A DNA stretch of 64,000 nucleotides. It comes from Bradysia coprophila (Eukaryota > Arthropoda > Insecta > Diptera > Sciaridae). Positions 14,627 through 24,640 of the stretch are shown piece after piece. Made by a program: the position numbers and the translations under genes. Within the stretch, counting starts at the first letter, position 1. Every line of letters starts with the position of its first letter. The stretch spans positions 1,228,796 through 1,292,795 of the forward strand of contig NW_023503313.1 of NCBI RefSeq assembly GCF_014529535.1. Direction: 5' to 3'. The notes beneath the pieces are model-generated. The model saw only the letters and a program-made list of their open reading frames with translations. It had not been told where the DNA came from and searched no databases.

Positions 14627-16258
14627 ATGACATCATTGTTGAAGAAATACGACATTCCAATTAATCACTTGGATTTCGATTATATAAAATCCTGTGAAGA
14701 TGTGAAGGAAATTGAGCGTATCGTTACCATATTGAAGTCAGGCGAAGAAGGCTACTACCCAGATCTAACGAATTGTGCGTTGGTAAAATTAAAGGCTCTC
14801 AAACCGAACAGTAAGGTTTTACGAGAAGAAGCTCCGGTCCTCAACAAGAGGTCTATGAACAATGAGGAGTGGAACCATATAACGACAAGCATTGATGTAA
14901 GTATGGTTCTTGTGTTCAAAGTATCAACAAGTAAGTGACTATTAAATCAGGATTGGACCGAGTCGATGAAAAAGAATTCAGAAATTTTACGAGAAGAGAC
15001 GTCGGTGGATCAAACGAGCGATGTTTTCCCCATTCGGCAATTTTCGGAGAAAGACTCAAGCGAAAAGGAGTCAACGAAAACCAACATTAAAAGAATCAAG
15101 TCCTGTGACTACGCACAGTGGGATAAATATGATCCAGGTTTAGTTCAGTCTAGGAAAATTTTTAAGGCAGAGTCTAAGAATCTTTGATTATAGAAGTGGA
15201 AATGCTTAAAATGGATATTAACGAGGAACAACAACAGTGCGAGACAGTCAAAGTAAAAAATATAAAAAATTGTACCAGCATTGACTCTGCGAAAACGCAA
15301 CAATTGGCAGATAAACTGTCGACGATAGAAAAAGTCGACCTCGCGAATAAGTATTCAAACCGACGATCACTGGTAGTATATTGTATTGATAGCAGTTAAC
15401 GTTATTAACAGGCATCGAATCAAAGGGAATGAATTTTATAAGGCTGCCGACTATGACGAGGCGATAAGAGAGTACTCTCTCAGCATTCAAATATACCATA
15501 CAGCTTCCGCATTTAATAATCGAGCCATAACCTGTGAGTATTTCAAAAAATCTTGACTTATTATCGAGTCGACGTCGACAACATTCACTGTGACTCAAAT
15601 TTTTATTCCAGATTTCAAGTTGAATAACTTGGATATGACCATTGCTGATTGTGAACAATGTCTCAGACTTGAGCCAAATAACGTGAAAGCCTTACAGAGG
15701 AAAGCCCAAGCTTTATCAAGCCAGTCAAGATATCGAGAGGTTAGCATCTTATTGAATTGATAAGGTCTAGGGGAAAGGCTAATATTTTGCACTTTAGGCG
15801 TACGATGATTGTACGAAAATACTATCGATTGAATCCAATAATGAGTGGGCGAGAAATAAGTTGATCGAAATCAAACCGAAAATCCCGGATCTACCACCAG
15901 CCAATGCATTTAGGTATGCTAAAATCTCGCATATGTTTACCAATGATATGAAAATGAAATCAATTCAAGGATGAAAATTGTTGAGGATGAAGAAGACCCT
16001 GAAAATCCACCAATAGATCTGACAAAATACAATTTTGCTGACCTAATAATTCCGAATAAAATTTATCCGAGCAAGCTTTCAAAATTGAAATCGAGTTTTG
16101 TGCTGAATAAAAATGGAAACAGCAAGAAAAAATCGGACCCAGTCATGAAATCAAAGGAACATAAGAACAATGCTGGATTAATCATGCCCACTCGCAATTC
16201 ACAATCGAAGTCCAAAATTACCGAATATCGCAATGGGGTTGTCATTGAAGAGTTGTAA
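14627..16258 (+). CDS. Spag1: SPAG1-type TPR protein (dynein-assembly co-chaperone)
   Basis: Homologue of sperm-associated antigen 1/DNAAF13, a cytoplasmic HSP70/HSP90 adaptor that helps pre-assemble axonemal dynein arms. Exons: 14627-14896, 14951-15137, 15194-15350, 15412-15533, 15612-15739, 15798-15913, 15970-16258; junctions keep frame (422 residues if the last exon reads to TAA at 16256-16258). The N-terminus (IPINHLDFDYIKSC, then LKSGEEGYYPDLT) matches the diagnostic SPAG1 N-terminal block, and CDYAQWDKYDP the second one. Residues ~204-310 form a three-repeat TPR domain (KGNEFYKAADYDEAIREY; FNNRAITYFKLNNLDMTIADC; EPNNVKALQRKAQAL) with the Asn/Lys/Arg carboxylate-clamp residues that bind Hsp70/90 tails. 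The acidic/basic tail lacks the further TPRs and C-terminal domain of vertebrate SPAG1. An alternative last splice (GTAAGT at 16255) would join 16373-16453 and add ~27 residues. Confidence 0.88.
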
Positions 16259-16560
16259 GTAATTTTTGACAAAATATTTTGTGAGAGCGGGAGGACGTGT
16301 TCACCCAAAAAAAATGTTAATAAAAAATGATAAAAATTACTTTGTCTGTTTCCGTTTTCCATGAATATGCAGTGAAATAAGCCAAATTGAATTTTCACAT
16401 CCGTATGATTCCAATGTCTTTGAAAGTTCCCTTCAATTTTATCTTCAACGATGAATACAACCTCTTCCAATTGTGAATTGCATAAATAGCGGCGTTATAA
16501 ATGTTCGTTGAAATATTCTTTATTGTTCCGTTTATCCTCATTCAACATTATAGTCTCTTC

Positions 16561-16680
16561 GGCAACGGCCATACCATGATGAATACACCAGTTCTCGTCC
16601 GATCACTGAAGTTAAGCATCATTGGGCGCGGTTAGTACTTAGATGGGTGACCGCTTGGGAACACCGCGTGTCGTTGGCAT
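16561..16680 (+). rRNA. 5SrRNA: 5S rRNA, copy 1
   Basis: Matches insect 5S rRNA over ~120 bases, including the internal Pol III control region: box A (AGTTAAGCATC), the GGGCGCGGTTAGTACTT middle block and box C (GATGGGTGACCGCTTGGG). A run of nine T follows directly, a Pol III terminator. Its sequence appears identical to the other two copies, so all three look functional. Confidence 0.93.
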
Positions 16681-17039
16681 TTTTTTTTTATTATTTTTAC
16701 GAATTTTTTTTTCTCCAGTAATTATTTTGTAAATCATTCTTTGTATACTATGTCCAGTTTGTCCTAACATTTAAATTTATCTATCTGTTTATCTAACGGT
16801 TTACATAATCTCGTTACAAACTGACGTTATCACCAGTATGATAGTATTGGAGATACGACAGTCTGGCACGAGAACGATGGAAGAATTTTATATTTCAATG
16901 AGTGGACCACAATTTTTATTTTTTTTGAACACTATACATAAGGTGTAATTTTTCGTAACGTCTTAGATGAAGAGACGCAAAATAGTCAAAGACATTCAGT
17001 CTGCATAAATTCACTGAAAATTTTATTTAAAAAAAAAAA
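16681..17039. other. spacer between divergent/convergent 5S copies
   Basis: About 360 bases separating the plus-strand 5S copy from a minus-strand copy; the two genes face each other, so both terminators lie in this stretch. No further gene seen. Confidence 0.5.
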
Positions 17040-17159
17040 TGCCAACGACACGCGGTGTTCCCAAGCGGTCACCCATCTAAGTACTAACCGCGCCCAATGA
17101 TGCTTAACTTCAGTGATCGGACGAGAACTGGTGTATTCATCATGGTATGGCCGTTGCCG
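17040..17159 (-). rRNA. 5SrRNA: 5S rRNA, copy 2
   Basis: Reverse complement of copy 1 with no difference I could find, ending in GTCGTTGGCAT followed by a T run on the minus strand (AAAAAAAAA at 17031-17039 on the plus strand). Same internal control region. Convergent with copy 1. Confidence 0.93.
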
Positions 17160-17614
17160 ACGGTACAAGCTATGTAGTTCCTTATTTTCTTTTGCAATTT
17201 CTCTTTTCTTTATACGAATTGTAAGATATGATTTGATAAATATTGTCAACATATTTATCTACACAACATATGAGTCTTTACTAATAGAAGTTACGTTACC
17301 TCACCAACATTATGCTTTATTTACCTTTACCTCGAATATTAGTAAATATAACACAATTCGTATACTCTTCACCTATACGCGTCGATTTTCACAATTATAG
17401 TTGAAAAATACTTGAAATGGTTGACGAGCTTGATATAATATACCAAACTCGTTAGTTGGTGTAAACAACCACGTGTGCGGTGAATATAATGCATTGGTTT
17501 GAAAAGTTGATAGAAAAGGTGAAGCGCCATGCTAATAGTGTTACTGATGTTACAATCAAATCGCAATACTCATACCGTCTTTCATAAATGCGTATTTGCC
17601 ACCAATATTCACAA
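17160..17614. other. spacer between 5S copy 2 and tRNA-Lys
   Basis: About 450 bases of AT-rich DNA; the short open frames here have no recognisable content. Confidence 0.45.
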
Positions 17615-17687
17615 GCCCGGCTAGCTCAGTCGGTAGAGCATGAGACTCTTAATCTCAGGGTCGTGGGTTCGAGCCCCACGTTGGGCG
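17615..17687 (+). tRNA. tRNA-Lys-CTT: tRNA-Lys (anticodon CTT)
   Basis: A 73-base cloverleaf: GCCCGGC acceptor strand paired with GTTGGGC plus discriminator G; D-arm GCTCAGTCGGTAGAGC (box A); anticodon arm TGAGACT-CTT-AATCTCA; T-arm GGGTTCGAGCCCC (box B). Intronless. A T-rich terminator (TTATTTTTTTTTA) follows immediately. It matches fly tRNA-Lys-CTT closely. CCA is not encoded, as expected for a eukaryotic nuclear tRNA. Confidence 0.97.
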
Positions 17688-17699
17688 TTATTTTTTTTT

Positions 17700-18222
17700 A
17701 TTTCATTTTTTTTTAATTATGAACTTTGCTGTTTTTGTTGTTGTTATAAATAAAATGAACAGTGGTGTGAGATAATGTACTATCTGGTATTTCGTTTTTT
17801 CCGCCGGTTTTTTTTGTCACTTTTCTACCACTATTTGAGTGTTTGAGAATTAAATTTATTTCTAAAGTCGGTTATCGGCGGTAGTGAGCAAGGAAAAACC
17901 GTGCGATAAAAAATCAAGTATGATACAGAAGCATTCCTTATTCCGTAACACCGTTCAACTAAGAATTCTAATTTAATTCATCTTTTGTAGCAACCGTAGA
18001 TAATATCATATTCGGCATCAAGGCCTAGTATTTGAGAACGGATTTCCTAAAATGCTCAAAGATTCACAAAATTTTGGTCATTTTTGGTAATCTTTATAGA
18101 GAAGATTTTCTCAAATATTATGCCTTGTTAGGCATTTTACGACTGGACATCTTGTGCAATTGGACGACTAACTTTTCAATAACGTTTCATTGCAAACAAA
18201 TAAAAAAAAAACAAAAAAAAAA
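17700..18222. other. spacer with a small inverted repeat
   Basis: GGCATCAAGGCCTAGTATTTGAGA (18017-18040) is matched imperfectly in inverted orientation by TTCTCAAATATTATGCCTTG (18108-18127), a diverged hairpin. Otherwise unremarkable AT-rich spacer within the Pol III cluster. Confidence 0.4.
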
Positions 18223-18342
18223 TGCCAACGACACGCGGTGTTCCCAAGCGGTCACCCATCTAAGTACTAACCGCGCCCAATGATGCTTAACTTCAGTGAT
18301 CGGACGAGAACTGGTGTATTCATCATGGTATGGCCGTTGCCG
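18223..18342 (-). rRNA. 5SrRNA: 5S rRNA, copy 3
   Basis: Apparently identical to copies 1 and 2, minus strand, with a terminator of T runs after the 3' end (A runs at 18202-18222 on the plus strand). Upstream flanks differ between the three copies, so the units are not a simple tandem array. Confidence 0.93.
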
Positions 18343-19072
18343 ATATAAACCGTTTTGTATGGTGTACTGTATTTACATTAGCTTCAATTCGAACTTTTAT
18401 TACACCATTGTTGTGTAGGGTAACAACAGTTCACAGTTACGAGTACTGTATGTCCATAATTACTTGCAAACTAACTTAATACGAACAACATACTCTACGG
18501 AAGCGGTCGAATCAAATTTTTGGTCGATATTCGCGGGTGGTTCGGTTTAGCGTTAAATGAAAAGTCATGTATGTAACGTACCGGTCTTTTGTTATGTTAT
18601 GTTCCGTTTATATTGAGGCTATTCACTGTATAGTCATATAATCATCGCCTAGCAGCATGTTTTCACCTGGTGATCATTCCAAAATCGTTGGGACATTTAT
18701 AATTTAGCCGAGGTATGACCCTTCTCATCGACATCAATCTACAATCTCCAGCTGTTTACATAAGTTTACTCGAGAAAAGCAACAAGTGTCACACAATGTT
18801 AAATTGTTTCAAAGATGTGCAGTCTTCTTCTGGCTCATAATCAAGAAAATCTCCAGGTGTCGACAAACATTGTCTCACAGGCGAAGGAGTAAATTTAATA
18901 TCTCGTAGTCCATAGTTGTCTTACGACGCTGGATGGCATCCGCTTCGATTAAGTGAACAAAAACGGGATTTAAAAAAACAATTTTTTTAATAATTCAAAA
19001 ATGAAAAATCGACGCGACATCGACTTTTATAATAAAAAAAATCTGTAAAAATATTCTACAACAATTTCACAG
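18343..19072. other. spacer downstream of the spargel homologue
   Basis: About 730 bases between 5S copy 3 and the minus-strand spargel stop codon at 19073; presumably includes that gene's 3' UTR. No separate gene seen. Confidence 0.4.
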
Positions 19073-21664
19073 CTACTTGATGTGCTTTTGAGAGCTTTCG
19101 ATTTCTAATTTAACTTTTCGCAGCAGATCTTCAAAGCTATCGTTTTGTTGAACAGTCGGTAACACATATCCTTGCTGATAAACATTTGTATTATCTGGAA
19201 GCAAAAAGTTTCGTTATTGTTTCGCCTGATTCTCATTTTTCGAGTGATTTTTGTATTATACCTAAATCAAGATAGGACTCTTTACAAAAAGCTCGTCGTC
19301 CGCCGAAACTAATATCGTACGTATTTATCGACGAATCTGCAGCACTGCCGTCAATTGTGTTGTACGCATCTTTGGCACTTTTAAATGTTACGAAACCGAA
19401 TTTCATTCTGATGGCAAAGATGAAAGAAAATTAAACAAAAAATCAATCTAGCCGACAATACGAACATCACAAAATGTTTCGAATCGCTCCATCAACGCAA
19501 TACCTACCCATTCTTCTTTTGATGCGTCGAAATTTCCTTAATTGGTCCATACTTTTCGAATTTCTTCTTCAAGTCTTCCTTTGAGGTAGTTGTTTCGATA
19601 CGGCCCACGTAGACCGTGCATCGTTCGTCTGAAGATTCAGAAATTTGATTTATTAGAAAGTGTACCGTTGTTAAGGCGCAGTGAAAAAGTGACATACCAT
19701 TTTCCTGGCGGCTTCGTTTGTAGCTCTTTTCAAATCCTTGATTCGACCAACTGCTGTAATTGCTCCGCGATATCGATCGACGAGTATCGTTCGAACTTTT
19801 TCCTGATATCAAAATTGAACAAAATGGTCAGAATCGGGACAGTTAAAAACCCTCTGGATGAGGAAACTTACTTTTCCTATTGTCACTAGAATACGAGCTA
19901 TATGAACTTCTCGAGCTTGTCGACGGACTCCGCGATAACGATTTTGCATAGACGGCAATTTTTGGCCTTTCCAGCACCGGAAACCGTATATCACAATCAG
20001 TCTGAACGCCAACCGATGCGCACTTGTTCCGTATGCGATCCTTTTTCAGATGCATAATCGTTTTATCCTCGCCGTGCTCGGTTTCATTTACAATTTCGCT
20101 ATTCGTACTATCGGGGGCATTGTTGCCATTACAATTGAGGCTACTGCTTTTCTTTATTATAACGTCACGTATGCTCGCTATCAATGAATTACTGTCGTTC
20201 TTCACTTTCGTAATTGTGTCGGTGATTTCCGATATTAACTTTATCGACTGAACGTCGCCGGATAAATTTTCATTGAATGGAATCGTCACATCTGTATTCG
20301 ATCCCATTGATACGACAATTATTTCCTCGTACAAATCCTGAATGCTGTTCGCCACACATTCTTTGTCCTGTTTCGCATCATTCTGATTCGCTGTCCAGTC
20401 ATTTGGTTCCGTTTTAATTTCATTCACTTTGGATGGATGGCGCTTCAAGTCTGGCCGCCGTTTCAGATACTCTTCCAAGTTCAATTTCTTTTTCGCTTGG
20501 ACCGGATGGACATTGTTCAGGCGATTTGTCGTTTCAATTTGATTCTTTTCGAATAAGATGTTGTTAACTGGTCCGCATGACTTGTCTGTTACTTTATCGA
20601 GCTGTTTCAGAACCGGTTCAGCGTTGGTCAATGGGTGGTGTACTAAGTTCTCTGCATTGCGTTTGTCGTGTAATTGATTTCGTTTGTTAGCGACCGTATG
20701 TTCTGAATCTACTCTTTGAGATTCGGTTCTGTTTATTGGACCGCCGAGTTCGATTCGTTTGTGATCCAGCACCTAATCGGCGAAAAATGTTTTTCATTAA
20801 TTCGGTGCTTGTCGATTGTCAGTAGATTCTCGACAGGGATAGAGGAAATAAAATCATTTCAGACATTGATCATGTTGATGACTTAGGGTCTGGAAGCTAT
20901 AGGAGTTTTAACTAAAAAATTAGAGAGAAGCTAAGGTAACGCTACGCCGGCCGGTTTTTTTGACTAAGTAAGTTCAGGCTTGAACGGAGATGGCTCCCCC
21001 TCTCTCCATGGAGTTACTAACATTGAGGCAAATGTCTGACTACGAGAATTTATCACCTCAACCTCTCAAGAGTCGTCCGGTAGAAAGAAAATCTTTCCTT
21101 TCCCTGACGATTCGATAAGCCGTTTAGCCGAGGGTCACATTAGCATAAATCTTACCTCAATCGGAAAATCACTCTGGCGTTTAATTTTGATAGGCTTCGG
21201 AAACAATGGCATTGCGGATGTTGAATCCAACCAATTGACAACATTTGCATAAGCATCGATTTGATCGCAGTTCGTTTGAAACTCTTTCGAATTGTCCGTG
21301 AATATTGATTCGCTTCCGGTATTTTTTTCTACAAAACCAGATTTATTCTTAATCATGTCGACATCTGCAGAAATCAAGGAAACTTACCGTAACTGTGATC
21401 GCTAGCTATCGATAAATCTTTACTGCTCGGTATATTATGCGGTCGACGCAAATTGTCTTCGTCGAATAAATCTTCGCTATCATTTTCGTGGCTCTTGAAA
21501 CCACTGCTCGAACTAATACTTGGAGTTGTACTACAACTACTACCACTGTCATCATCATCATCATTATCGTCCCAATCATCGTATTCCATACAATTCGGAT
21601 CAATTGATACAATTTCTAATTTTGGGGTCAAAAATGCCCTAGTTTCAATGTCAGCGGCAATCAT
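19073..21664 (-). CDS. srl: PGC-1 family transcriptional coactivator (spargel homologue)
   Basis: Nuclear coactivator of mitochondrial biogenesis genes. Exons, minus strand: 21664-21388, 21328-21156, 20772-19872, 19802-19698, 19628-19508, 19407-19262, 19194-19073; all junctions keep frame, giving 614 residues. The C-terminus is diagnostic: an Arg/Ser-rich segment (SLSRSPSTSSRSSYSSYS), then an RRM (ERCTVYVGRIETTTSKEDL as RNP2 strand; MKFGFVTF as RNP1), then ISFGGRRAFCKESYLDLD and DSFEDLLRKVK, which follow the PGC-1 C-terminal order (ELYFCGRKQFFKSNYADLD; DSLLKEA). The N-terminus is acidic (EYDDWDDNDDDDDSG), as expected of an activation domain, and contains DHSY near residue 90, fitting the (D/E)HxY HCF-1-binding motif of the family. 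The ATG chosen lies directly after an AG acceptor (TTTTCCCAG), so an upstream exon, coding or 5' UTR, probably exists. Confidence 0.85.
20774..21155 (-). other. longest intron of the spargel homologue
   Basis: About 380 bases between exons 2 and 3; includes a block near 20930-21130 with relatively high GC (CTACGCCGGCCGG) but no gene. Confidence 0.5.
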
Positions 21665-21709
21665 CTGGGAAAAATTATTTTGGTTTCGTTTAAGCCGTAT
21701 CACAAACGA

Positions 21710-24410
21710 GGTGAGCGCGTGTTACCTTTATTTCAGTGTCTCGTATTTATCTCCATTTATAGGTTCAAATTATGTTAAGTCGCTGTTTTGCTACGATGGT
21801 TTTGCTCTTGCAACCGGTTCTCTTGTCAGTACATACGCTGATTTTTGGTGTCCTACAAAATTTATGGTCTCATTGAAAAATCAAATCTGTGCACCTCTTT
21901 AATGTGAAGGTTGAGGAAGTGTGCGATAAAAACATTTTTTTTCTTTTGTTATGAATGATGGTGATAACTAAAGTGAAGAATGTTAACCGAATTGAGACCG
22001 TACAGTTGTCACATCATTTAACAAAAATAAAACCCGCGTCTCATTATTTTTGTTTTTATGGTGTACACGGTGTACACATTTCACATTACGTACAGACTCT
22101 GACACACTTCCTCCAAGTCTGGATTCTTCAAATAAATACGAATTTTGATAAAACAAAACTAATTTACCAGCTTATGATTCACTGACTAAGAAACAGGTAA
22201 AGCGTAACAAGCCAAATTAAAGGCCAATACCGAGAATTTTACTACAATTTCGTATGCCGATTATAAAAAGTTAAAAAACGTGGTATGGTGAAAATGGTGA
22301 ATATAAATTATCTCTTTCCATGTATTTTGACAGAGTGTGCACACAGTGTTGCCATTCGTGATTGCAAGACCTGCAGCCTTTTGCTATGCTTAACACATTG
22401 TGAAAGTAAAATCAAGATTATTTGCTTATCTTAAAAACCAAGATGTGATCCTTATGGAAATGGAGTTTGTAAACCAATCTAGAACTATTAGTATTGTAAG
22501 AATGTTCCCAATGACATCGATTCCACAATAACACCAGCGACTATTTACTGACTTCGGTTCTTTCTTTTATTTACAATGGATAGACATGTCACTGCCGTTT
22601 GGCTTGTAAATAAACAAGTACTTAAGAACCGATCGCCGAAATATTAGCAATAATCAATTCCGCATTTTGTATCTCCTTATCCAGTCTCGTATGTTGTAAT
22701 CGGACATTTTTCGATCAGATTAACTCATTTTAAGATTCTAAACAACCCGAACTTATCTCAGTTTCAATATACGTTTTTGGTGACATTCAAATGTCCTTGA
22801 TTTAAAAAAAAATTAAAAAATGAAAGAAAATTCCTTTAGTAGTGATAAGAATAAAGAGCTGCACGAGCTGCAACTTTACTTTTATTACCTGGGCCATAAC
22901 CTCAAAATTGGTTCATTGCAAACTGACAACAGGCAGCACTGATTCACTGTCAGTGTGGCAAAAATATCAAACGAAAAAAAAAAATATTTTTGTGTTTTCA
23001 AAATAATTGTTTTGAATGATTTCTGGTTAATTCTTTCTCAATTATTTAAAAGTATTTAAAGTGTCGCGATTCAAAGTGCCGGTGAGTATTCGATGCAGTT
23101 GTTTGCGAATTTATTTTATTGCAACTTTCACAAACAAAGAAGCCATCCAGCGTAGAAAAGCTGACCGATAAATTATGCTGTATAATCATTATAATTATAT
23201 TTTGAATTTGTGCGTTTTTTTTATCTGCGAAGACAAGAGTGAAGTATTTATATTTTTTTTCCGTATTGGTGTATAGTTTCGCCTCTGTTGTATGTACTGC
23301 CAATAACATTTGAATGACCGATTTTTGTGTTTTCTTTATGAGAATGCAAAGAGAATTGTAAGAAATTGATCAATCGGTCAAGTACCTACAGAATAAGTTG
23401 TAATTTAATACGACGACTTGTTAGAATAAAAATTGATTAATCATTGCGAGCATGCAAAGTTTAAAAATCAAAATGCAAAACCAAACCAGTCTCCGTTTAC
23501 AGTAGGCAATTTGTATATTGGCTGATTTTGACACCTTGTGTATTACAATAAAGTTTTTTTTTTCTATTTATTTTTCCCATTATAACTTTACGCGTCTGAG
23601 AAAATAATTTTTTTTAATTGTATTTATGAATTGCTGTAACACTTCCGTAAGATTAGTAATGTGTTGTTTTTTTTTGTCTTTGCAAAATTGTAGACTTAGT
23701 AGAATTGTTTTCGCTTTTCTGTAGTACACAGACGAAGAAAAAAAAACATCTTTTTGAGACACAATACACGTACGATTGTAACTGGTAAAAACTGGTGAAG
23801 TATCATTAGAATCTATATAGAACATCAGTGTTTTGTGTCTCACGATCGGCAGATGAGGTTCGTGAAATTGATTCAAAAGAACATCTCAAATTCGGTAACA
23901 TTTCAACTCATTTCATCCGAATTTCGATTTTTTTTTTCACTTTATTCAAAACGTTTTGCTTCGAAGAATCTGCCCTTGCAGGAGAATCATTACATTATAA
24001 TCGCTAACTAGAATGTAAATTATCCTCGACATCACGATTAAGACACCACGGCCTTTTAAAATCAGCATTTCGCTTTTATACATTTCTAGAAATTTGTGTG
24101 CTACGGCTACGCACACACTAATCCAAATGTTCTGCATTATAGTTCATATTCTCCTATCGCTGCTATTGACGATAAACAAATTGTTTGCTTTCATAGAAAT
24201 GTTGATTCATGCATCATTGCAATAATATTGTAGAATTGGAGTGTTTTTCAGTGTTCCTTAAGACGAAATTTATTTCTGAATGAACCATCAGTGAAACGGT
24301 ATTGTTGTTGCTGTTATCTGAACGTACCTTACAAAAGCAGGAAAATTCACTTTTTGTATGAGAAAATCGAGAAAGTGAAAGTAGGCTACAAAGAAAAGAT
24401 TGCACAGAAA
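21710..24410. other. intergenic region between divergent spargel and Keap1
   Basis: The two genes point away from each other across this 2.7 kb, so both promoters should be here. No convincing TATA/initiator pair or gene was found; open frames are short and featureless. Confidence 0.45.
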
Positions 24411-24640
24411 CGGACATTTCGACTAAAGTTACTTTATCGAATAAGGTGAGACGGTTTTGTCAAGTCTGAGAAAATTTTTCAAAATCTTCGATTTAGTGTC
24501 AGTCCCCTACGTTCAATTAAAAGCTAATTTCACCATTTCACCGGAAAATTGCATTTAAAAATCTCTAAAGTCGAAATCTCTTTTTCCAGTATTCCGCTGC
24601 TGCGGAAAGAGACGCCGCGGATGATTACAATGAAAATAGC

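Noticed and set aside
15248-16470. Long minus-strand frames opposite Spag1
   Set aside because: They are antisense to well-supported exons and cross the exon boundaries of the plus-strand gene.
19590-19889. 99-codon plus-strand frame over spargel
   Set aside because: Antisense shadow of the RRM and RS exons.
21453-21902. 149-codon plus-strand frame, Ser/Leu-rich
   Set aside because: Antisense to the acidic Asp/Ser-coding first exon of spargel; its Ser runs come from the GAT/GAC repeats read backwards.
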